Source: CAYNHF01 sp964397045 (lineage in GTDB: Bacteria; Actinomycetota; Acidimicrobiia; Spongiisociales; UBA5794). From it: 19,128 nt of DNA. Shown one piece after another: positions 12,741 to 19,128 of the stretch. Within the stretch, counting starts at the first letter, position 1; the number at the start of each line of letters is the position of its first letter. The position numbers and the translations under genes are program-made. The notes under the pieces are model-generated. The model saw nothing but the letters and a program-made list of their open reading frames with translations. It had not been told where the DNA came from and made no database searches. The stretch lies in the NCBI GenBank assembly GCA_964397045.1, contig CAYNHF010000029.1, forward strand, positions 1-19,128, written 5' to 3'.

Positions 12741-13631
12741 TTACCAGGCGGGCAACTCGACGCCCAACAACGCTTCCAGTTCGCGGTTCGGACCGTCGAA
12801 GTGGGCTTGCAGCCTGGTGCGCACGTCATCGTCCATTGTCGGCCGACCGCCCAGGTTGGCCATTCTGGTTTTGAGGCGTTGCTTGACGCCGTCGGGAAGC
12901 ATCGGCCCAAGCCGGGTCAAGCCCATGCCACGGGCGGACTTCATCAGACGGCGAGAGCCGGCACCGGCGGCCTCATTGGCCCTGCTCGTGTCGAACTCAA
13001 TGGTGTCATCGACCCCGATGAAACGGTAGAGGTCACGTACCGTCCCGTCCGTGTCCGCACCCAACTCGTGTGTGAAGATGATCTTGATCGAGTCACGATC
13101 GAAAACCTCGAAATAGCGCTCGAGGTTCCGGGCGTAGTACCCATGGTCGAGAAACAGGCGATACTCAAACCCCAGGCCCCTGGTGCGACGTTCCACATGT
13201 TGTTGCCAGCGTCCTTCTTCCAGCGGAATCCCGGCCTCGAGACGCTCCAGATTGGCATCGATCGCCGCCTCGAATTCCAGGTCCTCGATCCCGCGGGTGT
13301 ACAGCAGCCACCAGTGGGACCAGGCACGGTCAACCGGGTTACGGAGGGTTGCCACCAGCTTGGCGTTCGGGATGTCGCCGGCAATACGACCCGGCACCCA
13401 AGGAAGCGTCAGGTAGTCCGGCGTGGCCTCAGCTGCGAGCCGCTCGCTCGTTCGGTGTGGAAAGTAGAGATCCGGAACGGCTGCCAGGCCCTCTTCGTAG
13501 TGCACGTCGAAGAAGTGCGGCTCCTTGGGGTCTGAGAGCACGACGTCGGGATGCTGCGCCAGATAGCCAGAAATGGAGGTGGAAGCCGACCTCGGGGCAC
13601 CGATTACGACGATATCGAGTGGATCAGCCAC
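12741..13631 (-). CDS. Sulfotransferase (PAPS-dependent)
   Basis: A 296-residue enzyme of the sulfotransferase family, expected to move a sulfuryl group from PAPS to a hydroxyl or amine of a sugar, lipid or small molecule. The 5'-phosphosulfate loop is IGAPRSASTSISGYL (10-24), and the 3'-phosphate motif is LRNPVDRAWSHWW (96-108), with Arg97, Arg102 and Ser105 in the usual places. KEPHFFD at 36-42 and the later NLERYFEVFDRDSIKIIF segment also fit the family. The start is GTG 13631, with a weak ribosome-binding site. It diverges from a polysaccharide flippase gene across 235 bases, which suggests that it modifies an exported glycan or lipid. The acceptor is unknown. Confidence 0.88.
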   Translation of the reverse strand: MADPLDIVVIGAPRSASTSISGYLAQHPDVVLSDPKEPHFFDVHYEEGLAAVPDLYFPHRTSERLAAEATPDYLTLPWVPGRIAGDIPNAKLVATLRNPVDRAWSHWWLLYTRGIEDLEFEAAIDANLERLEAGIPLEEGRWQQHVERRTRGLGFEYRLFLDHGYYARNLERYFEVFDRDSIKIIFTHELGADTDGTVRDLYRFIGVDDTIEFDTSRANEAAGAGSRRLMKSARGMGLTRLGPMLPDGVKQRLKTRMANLGGRPTMDDDVRTRLQAHFDGPNRELEALLGVELPAW

Positions 13632-13866
13632 GCCGTGACCACCGCCGACGGGCGAGAGCCGATGGTGAACTGTCCGCAGTGTCGAGCCGATACCGACCTA
13701 GCATGAAGGATCCCCTGTATCGCATGGACTTCTCGAGAGGCAACCGCGTGGTTCGACGCAAAGACGCATCCCGGTGGGCCGCAGCATCGCGGCCGGGCCG
13801 ACGGGCACGCAATATAGCCTCGAGCCGTGTCTGCATAGAGGTTTGCTTCCCAGCAGGCGGCGGCCG

Positions 13867-15168
13867 ATGAGTCTCGTGGCGCGGATCCGGGGCGCCACCC
13901 GCTCGGGACAGTTCCGCAATGTCTTGCTGCTCGTGGGCGGGGCTGCTGCCGGGCAGTTGCTCGTCATCATCACCTTGCCGCTCATGACTCGGTTGTATAC
14001 ACCGGCCGCGTTCGGGATCGCAGCCGTCTTCACCAGCATCATCGTGCCGCTCAATGCCGTCGCCTCTTTCCGGTACGAACTTGCGATTCCGATCCCGGCA
14101 AGCAACGAAAAGGCCATCGACCTGCTCTCGGCATCGCTCACGATCGTCGCCGTGAACGCCATTCTCCTGGGTATCACCGTTGCTGTGATCGGGCGGCGCC
14201 TCGTCGATGCGGCCGGCGTTCCGGAGGTAGGGCCGTATCTCTGGGTGCTGCCCGTTGCCTTCATCGGCGGAGGTCTCTACGGCGCACTCACGTACTACGC
14301 CATCCGTCACAAGGCCTTTCGCGAGATTGCGGGGACCCGCGTAAGCCAGGGTTCGGGGCAGGTGATCGTGCAAAGTGCCTTGGGCTTTGCCGGATGGGGA
14401 CCGGGAGGCCTGGTGGCTGGGATCACGGCCCGCTTCTGGGCCGGCATGGTCACGATGTTCCGGGTCACCTTGCGCCGGGTACGACCCCGCCAGCTGTTCG
14501 ACAGCACCAAGCGATTCTGGACGACGGTGATCGAGTTCCGACGCTTCCCGCTCCTCACCGGCAATGCCACCTTTATCCAATTGCTGCTCCAACACATTCC
14601 GGCGCTGATGGTGGCGATCATCTACGGCCCGGTGGTAGCCGGTCTGCTTTCGCTGAGCCTGCGCCTGCTTGAAGCACCGATCAACATGATCTCGAAGTCC
14701 ACCGCCCAAGTGTATTTCTCCGCGGCCAGCGACCTCGCCCACGAGAACCCTGCCGGTCTGAAGCGCCTCTACACCCGGACGGTTGGGACGGCAGCACTGC
14801 TGGCTGCGCCGATCCTGCTCATCGTCCTACTTCCCGCTCCCTGGACGTTCCCTTTCCTATTCGGCGACGAGTGGCGCGACGCCGGTGTCTACATCCAGGT
14901 CCTCTCGGTGATGTTCTTCCTGGGATTCCTCGCCAAGACGGTTGGGCCGGAGACACTCACGGTCGTCCACAAGCAGGGCCTGCATCTCATCATCGAATTG
15001 ATCAAAGCCGGACTGGTCGCCTTGGTGTTCGCGGTTGCCCTCAACGCAGACCTCGAGCCTGTCACCGTGATCCTCGGCTACGGCGCCGCCATGTCGATCG
15101 GGCAATTGCTCTTCCTGTGGGTTGGCTACCGCGAGGCAGCCCGCTTCGGACGGGTGACGGCGGCCTGA
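13867..15168 (+). CDS. Polysaccharide biosynthesis flippase (Wzx/MOP superfamily)
   Basis: A 433-residue multi-pass membrane protein of the oligosaccharide flippase type, expected to move lipid-linked oligosaccharides across the membrane. The opening segment, with FRNVLLLVGGAAAGQLLVII and LPLMTRLYTPAAFGIAAVF (about residues 18-56), is the hallmark N-terminus of Wzx-like proteins. About a dozen hydrophobic helices follow, including blocks near residues 95-115, 255-275, 305-330 and 380-405. The start is ATG 13867, chosen because the conserved N-terminus begins there; a 31-residue longer reading is rejected. A 55-codon ORF upstream (13703-13870) overlaps it as ATGA but lacks support. It diverges from the sulfotransferase, which hints at a sulfated surface glycan. 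No glycosyltransferases are in the window. Confidence 0.88.
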   Translation: MSLVARIRGATRSGQFRNVLLLVGGAAAGQLLVIITLPLMTRLYTPAAFGIAAVFTSIIVPLNAVASFRYELAIPIPASNEKAIDLLSASLTIVAVNAILLGITVAVIGRRLVDAAGVPEVGPYLWVLPVAFIGGGLYGALTYYAIRHKAFREIAGTRVSQGSGQVIVQSALGFAGWGPGGLVAGITARFWAGMVTMFRVTLRRVRPRQLFDSTKRFWTTVIEFRRFPLLTGNATFIQLLLQHIPALMVAIIYGPVVAGLLSLSLRLLEAPINMISKSTAQVYFSAASDLAHENPAGLKRLYTRTVGTAALLAAPILLIVLLPAPWTFPFLFGDEWRDAGVYIQVLSVMFFLGFLAKTVGPETLTVVHKQGLHLIIELIKAGLVALVFAVALNADLEPVTVILGYGAAMSIGQLLFLWVGYREAARFGRVTAA

Positions 15169-15221
15169 CGTCTGGCAAGGCTCGCAGCGTGCCATCGTGG
15201 TCCGCGGAGCACGGAAGGAGA

Positions 15222-15755
15222 ATGACATTGGCCGGCCCACTATCAGCTGACGGATCAGCCATCGAACAGCGAGTACGTGAAGTACTCGAGGGTTCCGGTC
15301 TCGACTACGAGCTGATCACATGCGACCCGGAACTCGCAGACACAGCCGCCTTCTGCGCCCATTACGGCTACCCGCTCGACCGGTCCGCCAATACGATCGT
15401 GGTTGCTTCACGGCGCCCTCCGGGCGAGCCTGCCGCCACCGTGGTGCTGTCACATACCCGGCTCGACGTCAACAATCGGGTTCGCAAGCTGATGGGGGTT
15501 CGCAAACTGTCGTTCGCCCCCGCCGAGAAGACGGCCGAACTCACCGGAATGCTGATGGGAGGCGTGACCCCATTCGCCCTCCCCGAATCGCTGCCGCTGT
15601 ACATCGACTCGCGAGTCGTGGCATGCCCGTGGGTGATCCTGGGTGGGGGCAGCCGGTCGCTGAAGGTGAAGGTCGACCCGCAGGCGCTGACGTCGTTGCC
15701 GGGCGCCGAGGTGATCGAAGGTCTCGCCACGGAGCCACCACCCGCCACTGACTGA
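15222..15755 (+). CDS. YbaK/EbsC-type aminoacyl-tRNA deacylase
   Basis: A protein of 177 residues (175 if TTG 15228 is used) of the YbaK/ProX editing family. These enzymes hydrolyse mischarged tRNAs such as Cys-tRNA(Pro) or Ala-tRNA(Pro). Visible are a helical start (EQRVREVLEGSGLDYEL), ANTIVVAS, the central RLDVNNRVRKLMGVRKLSFA with the conserved lysine region, and the TGMLMGGVTPFALPE signature. YIDSRVVACPWVILGGGS and a C-terminal Leu/Val pattern follow. AAGGAG lies one base before ATG 15222 but seven bases before in-frame TTG 15228, so TTG may be the true start. It follows the flippase by 53 bases on the same strand. Which tRNA it edits cannot be told here. Confidence 0.85.
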   Translation: MTLAGPLSADGSAIEQRVREVLEGSGLDYELITCDPELADTAAFCAHYGYPLDRSANTIVVASRRPPGEPAATVVLSHTRLDVNNRVRKLMGVRKLSFAPAEKTAELTGMLMGGVTPFALPESLPLYIDSRVVACPWVILGGGSRSLKVKVDPQALTSLPGAEVIEGLATEPPPATD

Positions 15756-15884
15756 AGCGTGAGACCGCCGGATTCAGTGCGCCGCGTCTTCAGGCGAACC
15801 CTTCGCCCCAGAGGGGTCCAGGCGGTCCGAACCTGCCACGAACCAGGAACTGCAAATTCTGAGAGCGGGCGTCACTCTCCTATG

Positions 15885-15912
15885 AGGAAACGGCCCTTGC
15901 GGGCCGTTTCCT
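15885..15912 (-). terminator. Hairpin terminator at the 3' end of ssrA
   Basis: A perfect 12-base-pair stem (AGGAAACGGCCC with GGGCCGTTTCCT) and a 4-base TTGC loop start right after the tmRNA acceptor end. It lies between ssrA and the convergent YbaK-type gene and can act on both strands. The minus strand lacks a T run after the stem; on the plus strand the stem's T-rich arm is followed by TCGG. Confidence 0.7.
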
Positions 15913-15916
15913 TCGG

Positions 15917-16268
15917 TGGAGGTGGGGGGAGTCGAACCCCCGTCCTATGAGGTTTCAGCGTCGGCATCTCCGAGCGCAGCCGACAGCGAGCTTTCGGACC
16001 CCGGGACGCTGTCGGCACGTATCCCTTGGCCCTATCCGGAGTGAGTCTTGACCCGCCGGTCCCGGAATCCCGGCGGGAGCACCCTGCATTGCGTTGCCCG
16101 GTTCCGGCGAGGCAGGGGCCCTCCGGGCGGACAGACCGCTATTTGTTAGGCGGCCAGTGCCAGATCGTTGTCGGCACGTATTGGTTTCCCGGCTTTTAAC
16201 GAGGACTCCGGGGTACCTCGGCTCGCTTCCGGCGCATCAACCCTCACAGTCGAAACCGTGTCACCCCC
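15917..16268 (-). ncRNA. ssrA: Transfer-messenger RNA (tmRNA)
   Basis: A 352-base tmRNA that rescues stalled ribosomes with SmpB. The 5' end GGGGGTGACACGGTTTCGAC carries the tRNA-like start, and the 3' end has the T-arm GGGGGTTCGACTCCCCC and acceptor strand CACCTCC, which pairs with 5' GGGGGTG. The discriminator is A at 15917, followed by CCG, so the terminal A of CCA must be added after transcription. The tag frame lies at 16193-16146. A 10-base-pair stem (15979-15988 with 16007-16016) belongs to the pseudoknot region. A hairpin follows the 3' end. smpB ends 81 bases upstream, and a weak -10-like TAACCT lies in that gap. Confidence 0.95.
16146..16193 (-). other. tmRNA proteolysis-tag reading frame
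   Basis: Within ssrA, GCC at 16193 is the likely resume codon after TTAAAA. The frame encodes AGKPIRADNDLALAA and ends at TAA (16148-16146). The LALAA end is the usual degradation signal recognised by ClpXP and related proteases. If resumption begins one codon later, the first Ala is lost. Confidence 0.85.
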
Positions 16269-16349
16269 AAACTGGTGAACACCCGGTTGCATTCGGGATC
16301 TAGGTTACCCCGGCCGTGGGACATCGGGAAGCGTCGTCAGTCGATACCC

Positions 16350-16826
16350 TCAGCGGCGGTGCGACCGCGCCCGATCCATCTCGCGCTTCTCCTCGCGTTC
16401 ACGAATCGCCTGTCGCTTGTCGTACGTACGCCTTCCTCTGGCGAGCGCGATCTCGACCTTGGCGAGCCCGTGGGCAAAGTAGATGGACATCGGAATGAGC
16501 GTAAGCCCCTGCTCGTTCACCTTCCCGATCAACCGCTCGATCTCTCGACGGTGCAAGAGCAGCTTGCGAGGACGTTCGGGATCGTGACCTCCGCCCCTGG
16601 CGAACTGATACGGCGCGATGTGGAGACTGAGGAGCCACATCTCGGCGCCACGAATCTCGGCGTAGGCGTCCTTGAGGACCACCTGACCCGCCCGCAGGCT
16701 CTTGACCTCGGAGCCGGTGAGCACGATGCCGCACTCCACGCTCTCCAGACGGTCGTAGTCGTGGCGCGCTTTGCGGTTGGAGGCAACGACCTTCCTGCCG
16801 TCTGCCGCCGGTGCCGCTCTACTCAC
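16350..16826 (-). CDS. smpB: SsrA-binding protein SmpB
   Basis: A 158-residue protein that binds the tRNA-like part of tmRNA and brings it to stalled ribosomes. Family motifs are ESVECGIVLTGSEVKSLRAG (about 28-47), LKDAYAEI, RPRKLLLHRREIERL and LIPMSIYFAHGLAKVEIALARG. The ending RRTYDKRQAIREREEKREM gives the basic C-terminal tail that enters the ribosomal mRNA channel. Start GTG 16826 overlaps the ftsX stop as GTGA, so translation is coupled. It lies directly upstream of ssrA on the same strand, a common actinobacterial arrangement. Length is normal. Confidence 0.96.
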   Translation of the reverse strand: MSRAAPAADGRKVVASNRKARHDYDRLESVECGIVLTGSEVKSLRAGQVVLKDAYAEIRGAEMWLLSLHIAPYQFARGGGHDPERPRKLLLHRREIERLIGKVNEQGLTLIPMSIYFAHGLAKVEIALARGRRTYDKRQAIREREEKREMDRARSHRR

Positions 16827-17704
16827 GATCGGATGTAGCGATGCACGGCGAGGCTGATGGACGACCCGACGAGACCAACCGCCAAGCCAAAGAGGAGAAC
16901 GATGACCCCCCAGTTGCGAAGAAAGTCGAAGCCGATATCGATATCGATGAAGTTGGGGAGATCGACGAGGCTGTTGAGGGCAAGCCGATAGAGGCCGAAC
17001 ACTGCGAGCACGGCAAGGAGTGCCCCGATCACCCCCTCGATGACTCCTTCCAGCAGAAACGGAGTCCGCACGTAGGTATTGCTGGCACCCACCAGTTTCA
17101 TGATCTCGAGTTCTTCACGCCTGGCGTAGATCGCCATATGAATCGTGTTGGCAATCAGGGCAACCGCGGCGATCCCGAGCATCACACCCAGCACCCAGAA
17201 GAAGACCCCAAGGCCGTCTCGTATCGCCACGATCTGGTCGACTGCAGGTCCCGCCGACCGCACCTCGACCACACCCGGCGAGTTGGTGAGGCGCTGCTCG
17301 ATGGTGGAGTACTCCTCGAGGTCGATCGGACGCACTCGCAGCGAAGCGGGCACAATCTGGGGATTCTCCTCGATTACTCGTAGCACCGCCGAGTCGTCCT
17401 TGAACAACTCGAGCGCCTCCTGGTAGCCGTCCGCCTTCGTGAAGTAGAAGACTTCGCCTACCTCCGACCACCCCAAAACGGTGGCCTGAAGCTCCTCGAC
17501 CTCACGGAAATCGTCCCTGAGGAACGCGATGACGCGAACGTCGTCTTGCCACTCGGTCGTGTTCACCCTGGCGATCTCGCCCATCACGACCGAGCCGAAC
17601 ACGAGCACGAGCGAAACAAACACAGCCAGGACGGCGCCGAGCACGACAAGCGCGTTGCGCCGAATGTTGGTCGCTGCCTCACTGAGCACGTATTGGAAGC
17701 GCAT
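16823..17704 (-). CDS. ftsX: Cell division protein FtsX
   Basis: A 293-residue membrane partner of FtsE; the FtsEX complex sits in the divisome and activates peptidoglycan hydrolases such as RipC in mycobacteria. The topology is classic: helix 1 at about 18-42, a large extracytoplasmic domain at 43-165, helix 2 at 166-192, a cytoplasmic loop with ARREELEIMKLVGASNTYVR (194-213), helix 3 near 220-245 and helix 4 near 265-288. ATG 17704 overlaps the ftsE stop by one base (TGATG), so the two are coupled. It then overlaps smpB by four bases. Length and architecture are normal. Confidence 0.95.
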   Translation of the reverse strand: MRFQYVLSEAATNIRRNALVVLGAVLAVFVSLVLVFGSVVMGEIARVNTTEWQDDVRVIAFLRDDFREVEELQATVLGWSEVGEVFYFTKADGYQEALELFKDDSAVLRVIEENPQIVPASLRVRPIDLEEYSTIEQRLTNSPGVVEVRSAGPAVDQIVAIRDGLGVFFWVLGVMLGIAAVALIANTIHMAIYARREELEIMKLVGASNTYVRTPFLLEGVIEGVIGALLAVLAVFGLYRLALNSLVDLPNFIDIDIGFDFLRNWGVIVLLFGLAVGLVGSSISLAVHRYIRS

Positions 17705-18786
17705 CAGCTGCCCTCAACCTCGACATCTGAGACGTGGACCGCCTGGTCTTCCGTCTCAGCACCGGCTGCGGAGTCGCCTGCTCCCTCTGCGGCCACGAGC
17801 TGCTCGTCCTCGCTTTCGTCCGCCTCGGTCTCTGCGGGTGAATCCTCGACGGCTTCGTCTGCAGCCGCCTCATCAACATCGTCTGCGGTGATCAGCAACG
17901 CAGTACCGATCTCAACCTCGGCGGTTGGTGTCGCGCCGTTGGCGCCTGTCTCGGCTTCCGGCGGTGCGGTCGTATCCGGCTGTGCTACGGAGACCGTCTC
18001 GTCATCGACCTGATCGGTCGCTTCGACCGGTGTGGTATCTACGGCCGGGGCTGTGTCATCCACCTTCGGGGTCGACCTGCCCTCCGGCTCGTTGCCGATC
18101 ACCACGGCCCGTTCGTACACCCCGCGCGTCTGGTCACGAACGATATGCCCGGCGTCGAGCTGGACCACCCTGCGTCGCATCGCGTCAACGATCGCATGGT
18201 CGTGCGTCGCCATCACCACCGTGGTCCCGGTGCGGTTGATGCGATCCAGGATGCGCATGATGCCAACAGAGGTGGCCGGATCGAGGTTCCCGGTGGGTTC
18301 GTCTGCCAGCAGGATGAGCGGGCGATTGACAAACGCCCGAGCCACCGACACCCGCTGTTGCTCGCCACCGGACAATGTGCGCGGATACCGGTCCGCCTTC
18401 TCAGAAAGACCAACCAGCTTGAGCACCTGAGGCACCTGGGTACGGGCCACGCTGCGGGGTCGTCCGGTCACTTCCAGAGCAAACGAGACGTTCTCATACA
18501 CCGTCTTGTTGGGAAGCAACTTGAAGTCCTGGAACACGGTGCCGATCGAGCGACGAAGCTGAGGAACCTTCCAGTTCGGCATCGCAGAGGCGTGTTTGCC
18601 CGCCACCCAAATGTCTCCTGAGGTGGGGCGCTCTTCCCGCAGAACGAGTCGAATAATGGTCGACTTCCCCGAACCCGAGGGTCCGACGAGAAAGACGAAT
18701 TCGCCCTTGGCGATCTCGAAATCGGCCCCTTGGACGGCTTCGATGCCGCCGTCATAGACCTTGGTGACATTCTCAAGACGAATCAT
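17704..18786 (-). CDS. ftsE: Cell division ATP-binding protein FtsE with long acidic extension
   Basis: A 360-residue ATPase of the FtsEX divisome complex. The first 230 residues are a standard FtsE: Walker A GPSGSGKST (35-43), FQDFKLLPNKTVYENV (85-100), signature LSGGEQQR (138-145), Walker B ILLADEPTGNLD (158-169) and switch His195. The remaining 130 residues (about 231-360) are an unusual tail rich in Asp, Glu, Ala, Thr and Pro, with almost no aromatic or basic residues, so probably disordered. Typical FtsE proteins end near residue 220-230. The start is ATG 18786, with a weak ribosome-binding site. It is the first gene of the ftsEX-smpB set and lies 216 bases downstream of prfB. Confidence 0.95.
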   Translation of the reverse strand: MIRLENVTKVYDGGIEAVQGADFEIAKGEFVFLVGPSGSGKSTIIRLVLREERPTSGDIWVAGKHASAMPNWKVPQLRRSIGTVFQDFKLLPNKTVYENVSFALEVTGRPRSVARTQVPQVLKLVGLSEKADRYPRTLSGGEQQRVSVARAFVNRPLILLADEPTGNLDPATSVGIMRILDRINRTGTTVVMATHDHAIVDAMRRRVVQLDAGHIVRDQTRGVYERAVVIGNEPEGRSTPKVDDTAPAVDTTPVEATDQVDDETVSVAQPDTTAPPEAETGANGATPTAEVEIGTALLITADDVDEAAADEAVEDSPAETEADESEDEQLVAAEGAGDSAAGAETEDQAVHVSDVEVEGS

Positions 18787-18829
18787 GGCTTGAAGTGATA
18801 CCTCGAAAGCGGTCGCGCACTCAACCGGT

Positions 18830-18869
18830 CATGCCGGGATTCCCAGCCCCTCCCGCCAACGCCGGCATG
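18830..18869. repeat. Inverted repeat between prfB and ftsE
   Basis: CATGCCGG (18830-18837) and CCGGCATG (18862-18869) form an 8-base inverted repeat with a 24-base spacer in the ftsE upstream region. No T run follows on either strand, so a regulatory site or 5' leader hairpin is more likely than a terminator. I see no convincing promoter hexamers in the 216-base gap. Confidence 0.35.
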
Positions 18870-19002
18870 GTACCAGCGCCCCGGGATAGACCAGTCACCT
18901 TCACCTTCTGCAGTACTTGGACCAATGGCCCTCAGCAGGCGTCGGCTAGTGGTGTATCGGGCATGAACCCACCTGGAATGAGCCATTCCGTAGGATTCCC
19001 GC

Positions 19003-19128
19003 TCACTCCACGAGGGTGGAACGACGCCACTGCAAGTATGAATCGATGAGTGGATCGAGGTCGCCGTCGAGCACTCCGTTGACATTGCCGATCTCGAGAT
19101 CGGTGCGCAGGTCCTTCACCATCTGATA
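19003..19128 (-). CDS. prfB: Peptide chain release factor 2, C-terminal end (partial)
   Basis: The last 41 codons of a gene cut by the window edge. The peptide begins YQMVKDLRTDLEIGNVNGVL and continues DGDLDPLIDSYLQWRRSTLVE before TGA. The pattern of a basic segment, then GNVNGVLDGDLDPLI, is the conserved C-terminus of RF2 (and RF1-like factors), which reads UGA and UAA stops. Its place directly ahead of ftsE-ftsX-smpB is the usual actinobacterial order and favours prfB over prfA. Any frameshift site would lie outside the window. Confidence 0.88.
   Translation of the reverse strand, partial: YQMVKDLRTDLEIGNVNGVLDGDLDPLIDSYLQWRRSTLVE

Noticed and set aside
13703..13870. 55-codon plus-strand ORF ending in an ATGA overlap with the flippase start
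   Set aside because: There is no Shine-Dalgarno, the composition is very Arg/Ala/Gly-rich and no family is recognisable. The ATGA overlap alone is weak evidence in GC-rich DNA.

Overview
This window reads as a piece of a high-GC actinobacterial (Actinomycetota) chromosome. Three things point there: the order prfB-ftsE-ftsX-smpB-ssrA on the minus strand; a Mycobacterium-like set of JAMM protease, Rv1339-like metallo-hydrolase, rph and rdgB; and frequent GTG/TTG starts with 4-base stop/start overlaps. An acidimicrobial or similar deep lineage is possible, but that is inference. No phage, insertion sequence, CRISPR array or tRNA was seen.

Layout. 1-682: a non-coding lead-in and a small GNAT acetyltransferase (+). 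645-3936 (-): a tight six-gene redox operon. It encodes a single-cluster ferredoxin, three single-pass membrane or secreted low-complexity proteins (one with a repeat-encoded polyacidic tail), an ApbE flavin transferase and a four-histidine ferric-reductase-like membrane protein. 4198-5497 (-): an ABC ATPase with altered motifs and a 44-residue membrane peptide. 5652-5873 (+): an orphan small protein. 5938-8822 (-): a DUF2007-like protein and JAMM/Mec-type protease, then MBL hydrolase, rph and rdgB. 8924-10199 (+): a lone cyclic-nucleotide-binding domain and a second MBL hydrolase. 10211-12424 (-): arginine deiminase and a double-GNAT protein. 12425-12740: a 316-base stretch with an exceptionally long match to the 16S anti-Shine-Dalgarno sequence, a mini-ORF and a hairpin. 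12741-15168: a sulfotransferase (-) divergent from a polysaccharide flippase (+). 15222-15755 (+): a YbaK-type editing deacylase. 15917-19128 (-): tmRNA, smpB, ftsX, ftsE with a long acidic C-terminal extension, and the 3' end of prfB.

How the genes work together. ssrA and smpB form the trans-translation system, next to the prfB release factor. ftsEX encodes the divisome ABC complex that controls cell-wall hydrolases. rph and rdgB handle tRNA 3' maturation and nucleotide-pool cleaning. The 645-3936 operon looks like an envelope electron-transfer chain (ferredoxin, haem membrane protein and a covalent-flavin installer), but no protein with the known flavinylation motif is visible in it. The cNMP-binding protein, its MBL neighbour and the Rv1339-like MBL protein could form a local cyclic-nucleotide circuit, which is a hypothesis. 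The best candidates for something undescribed are the redox operon and the leader element at 12425-12740.
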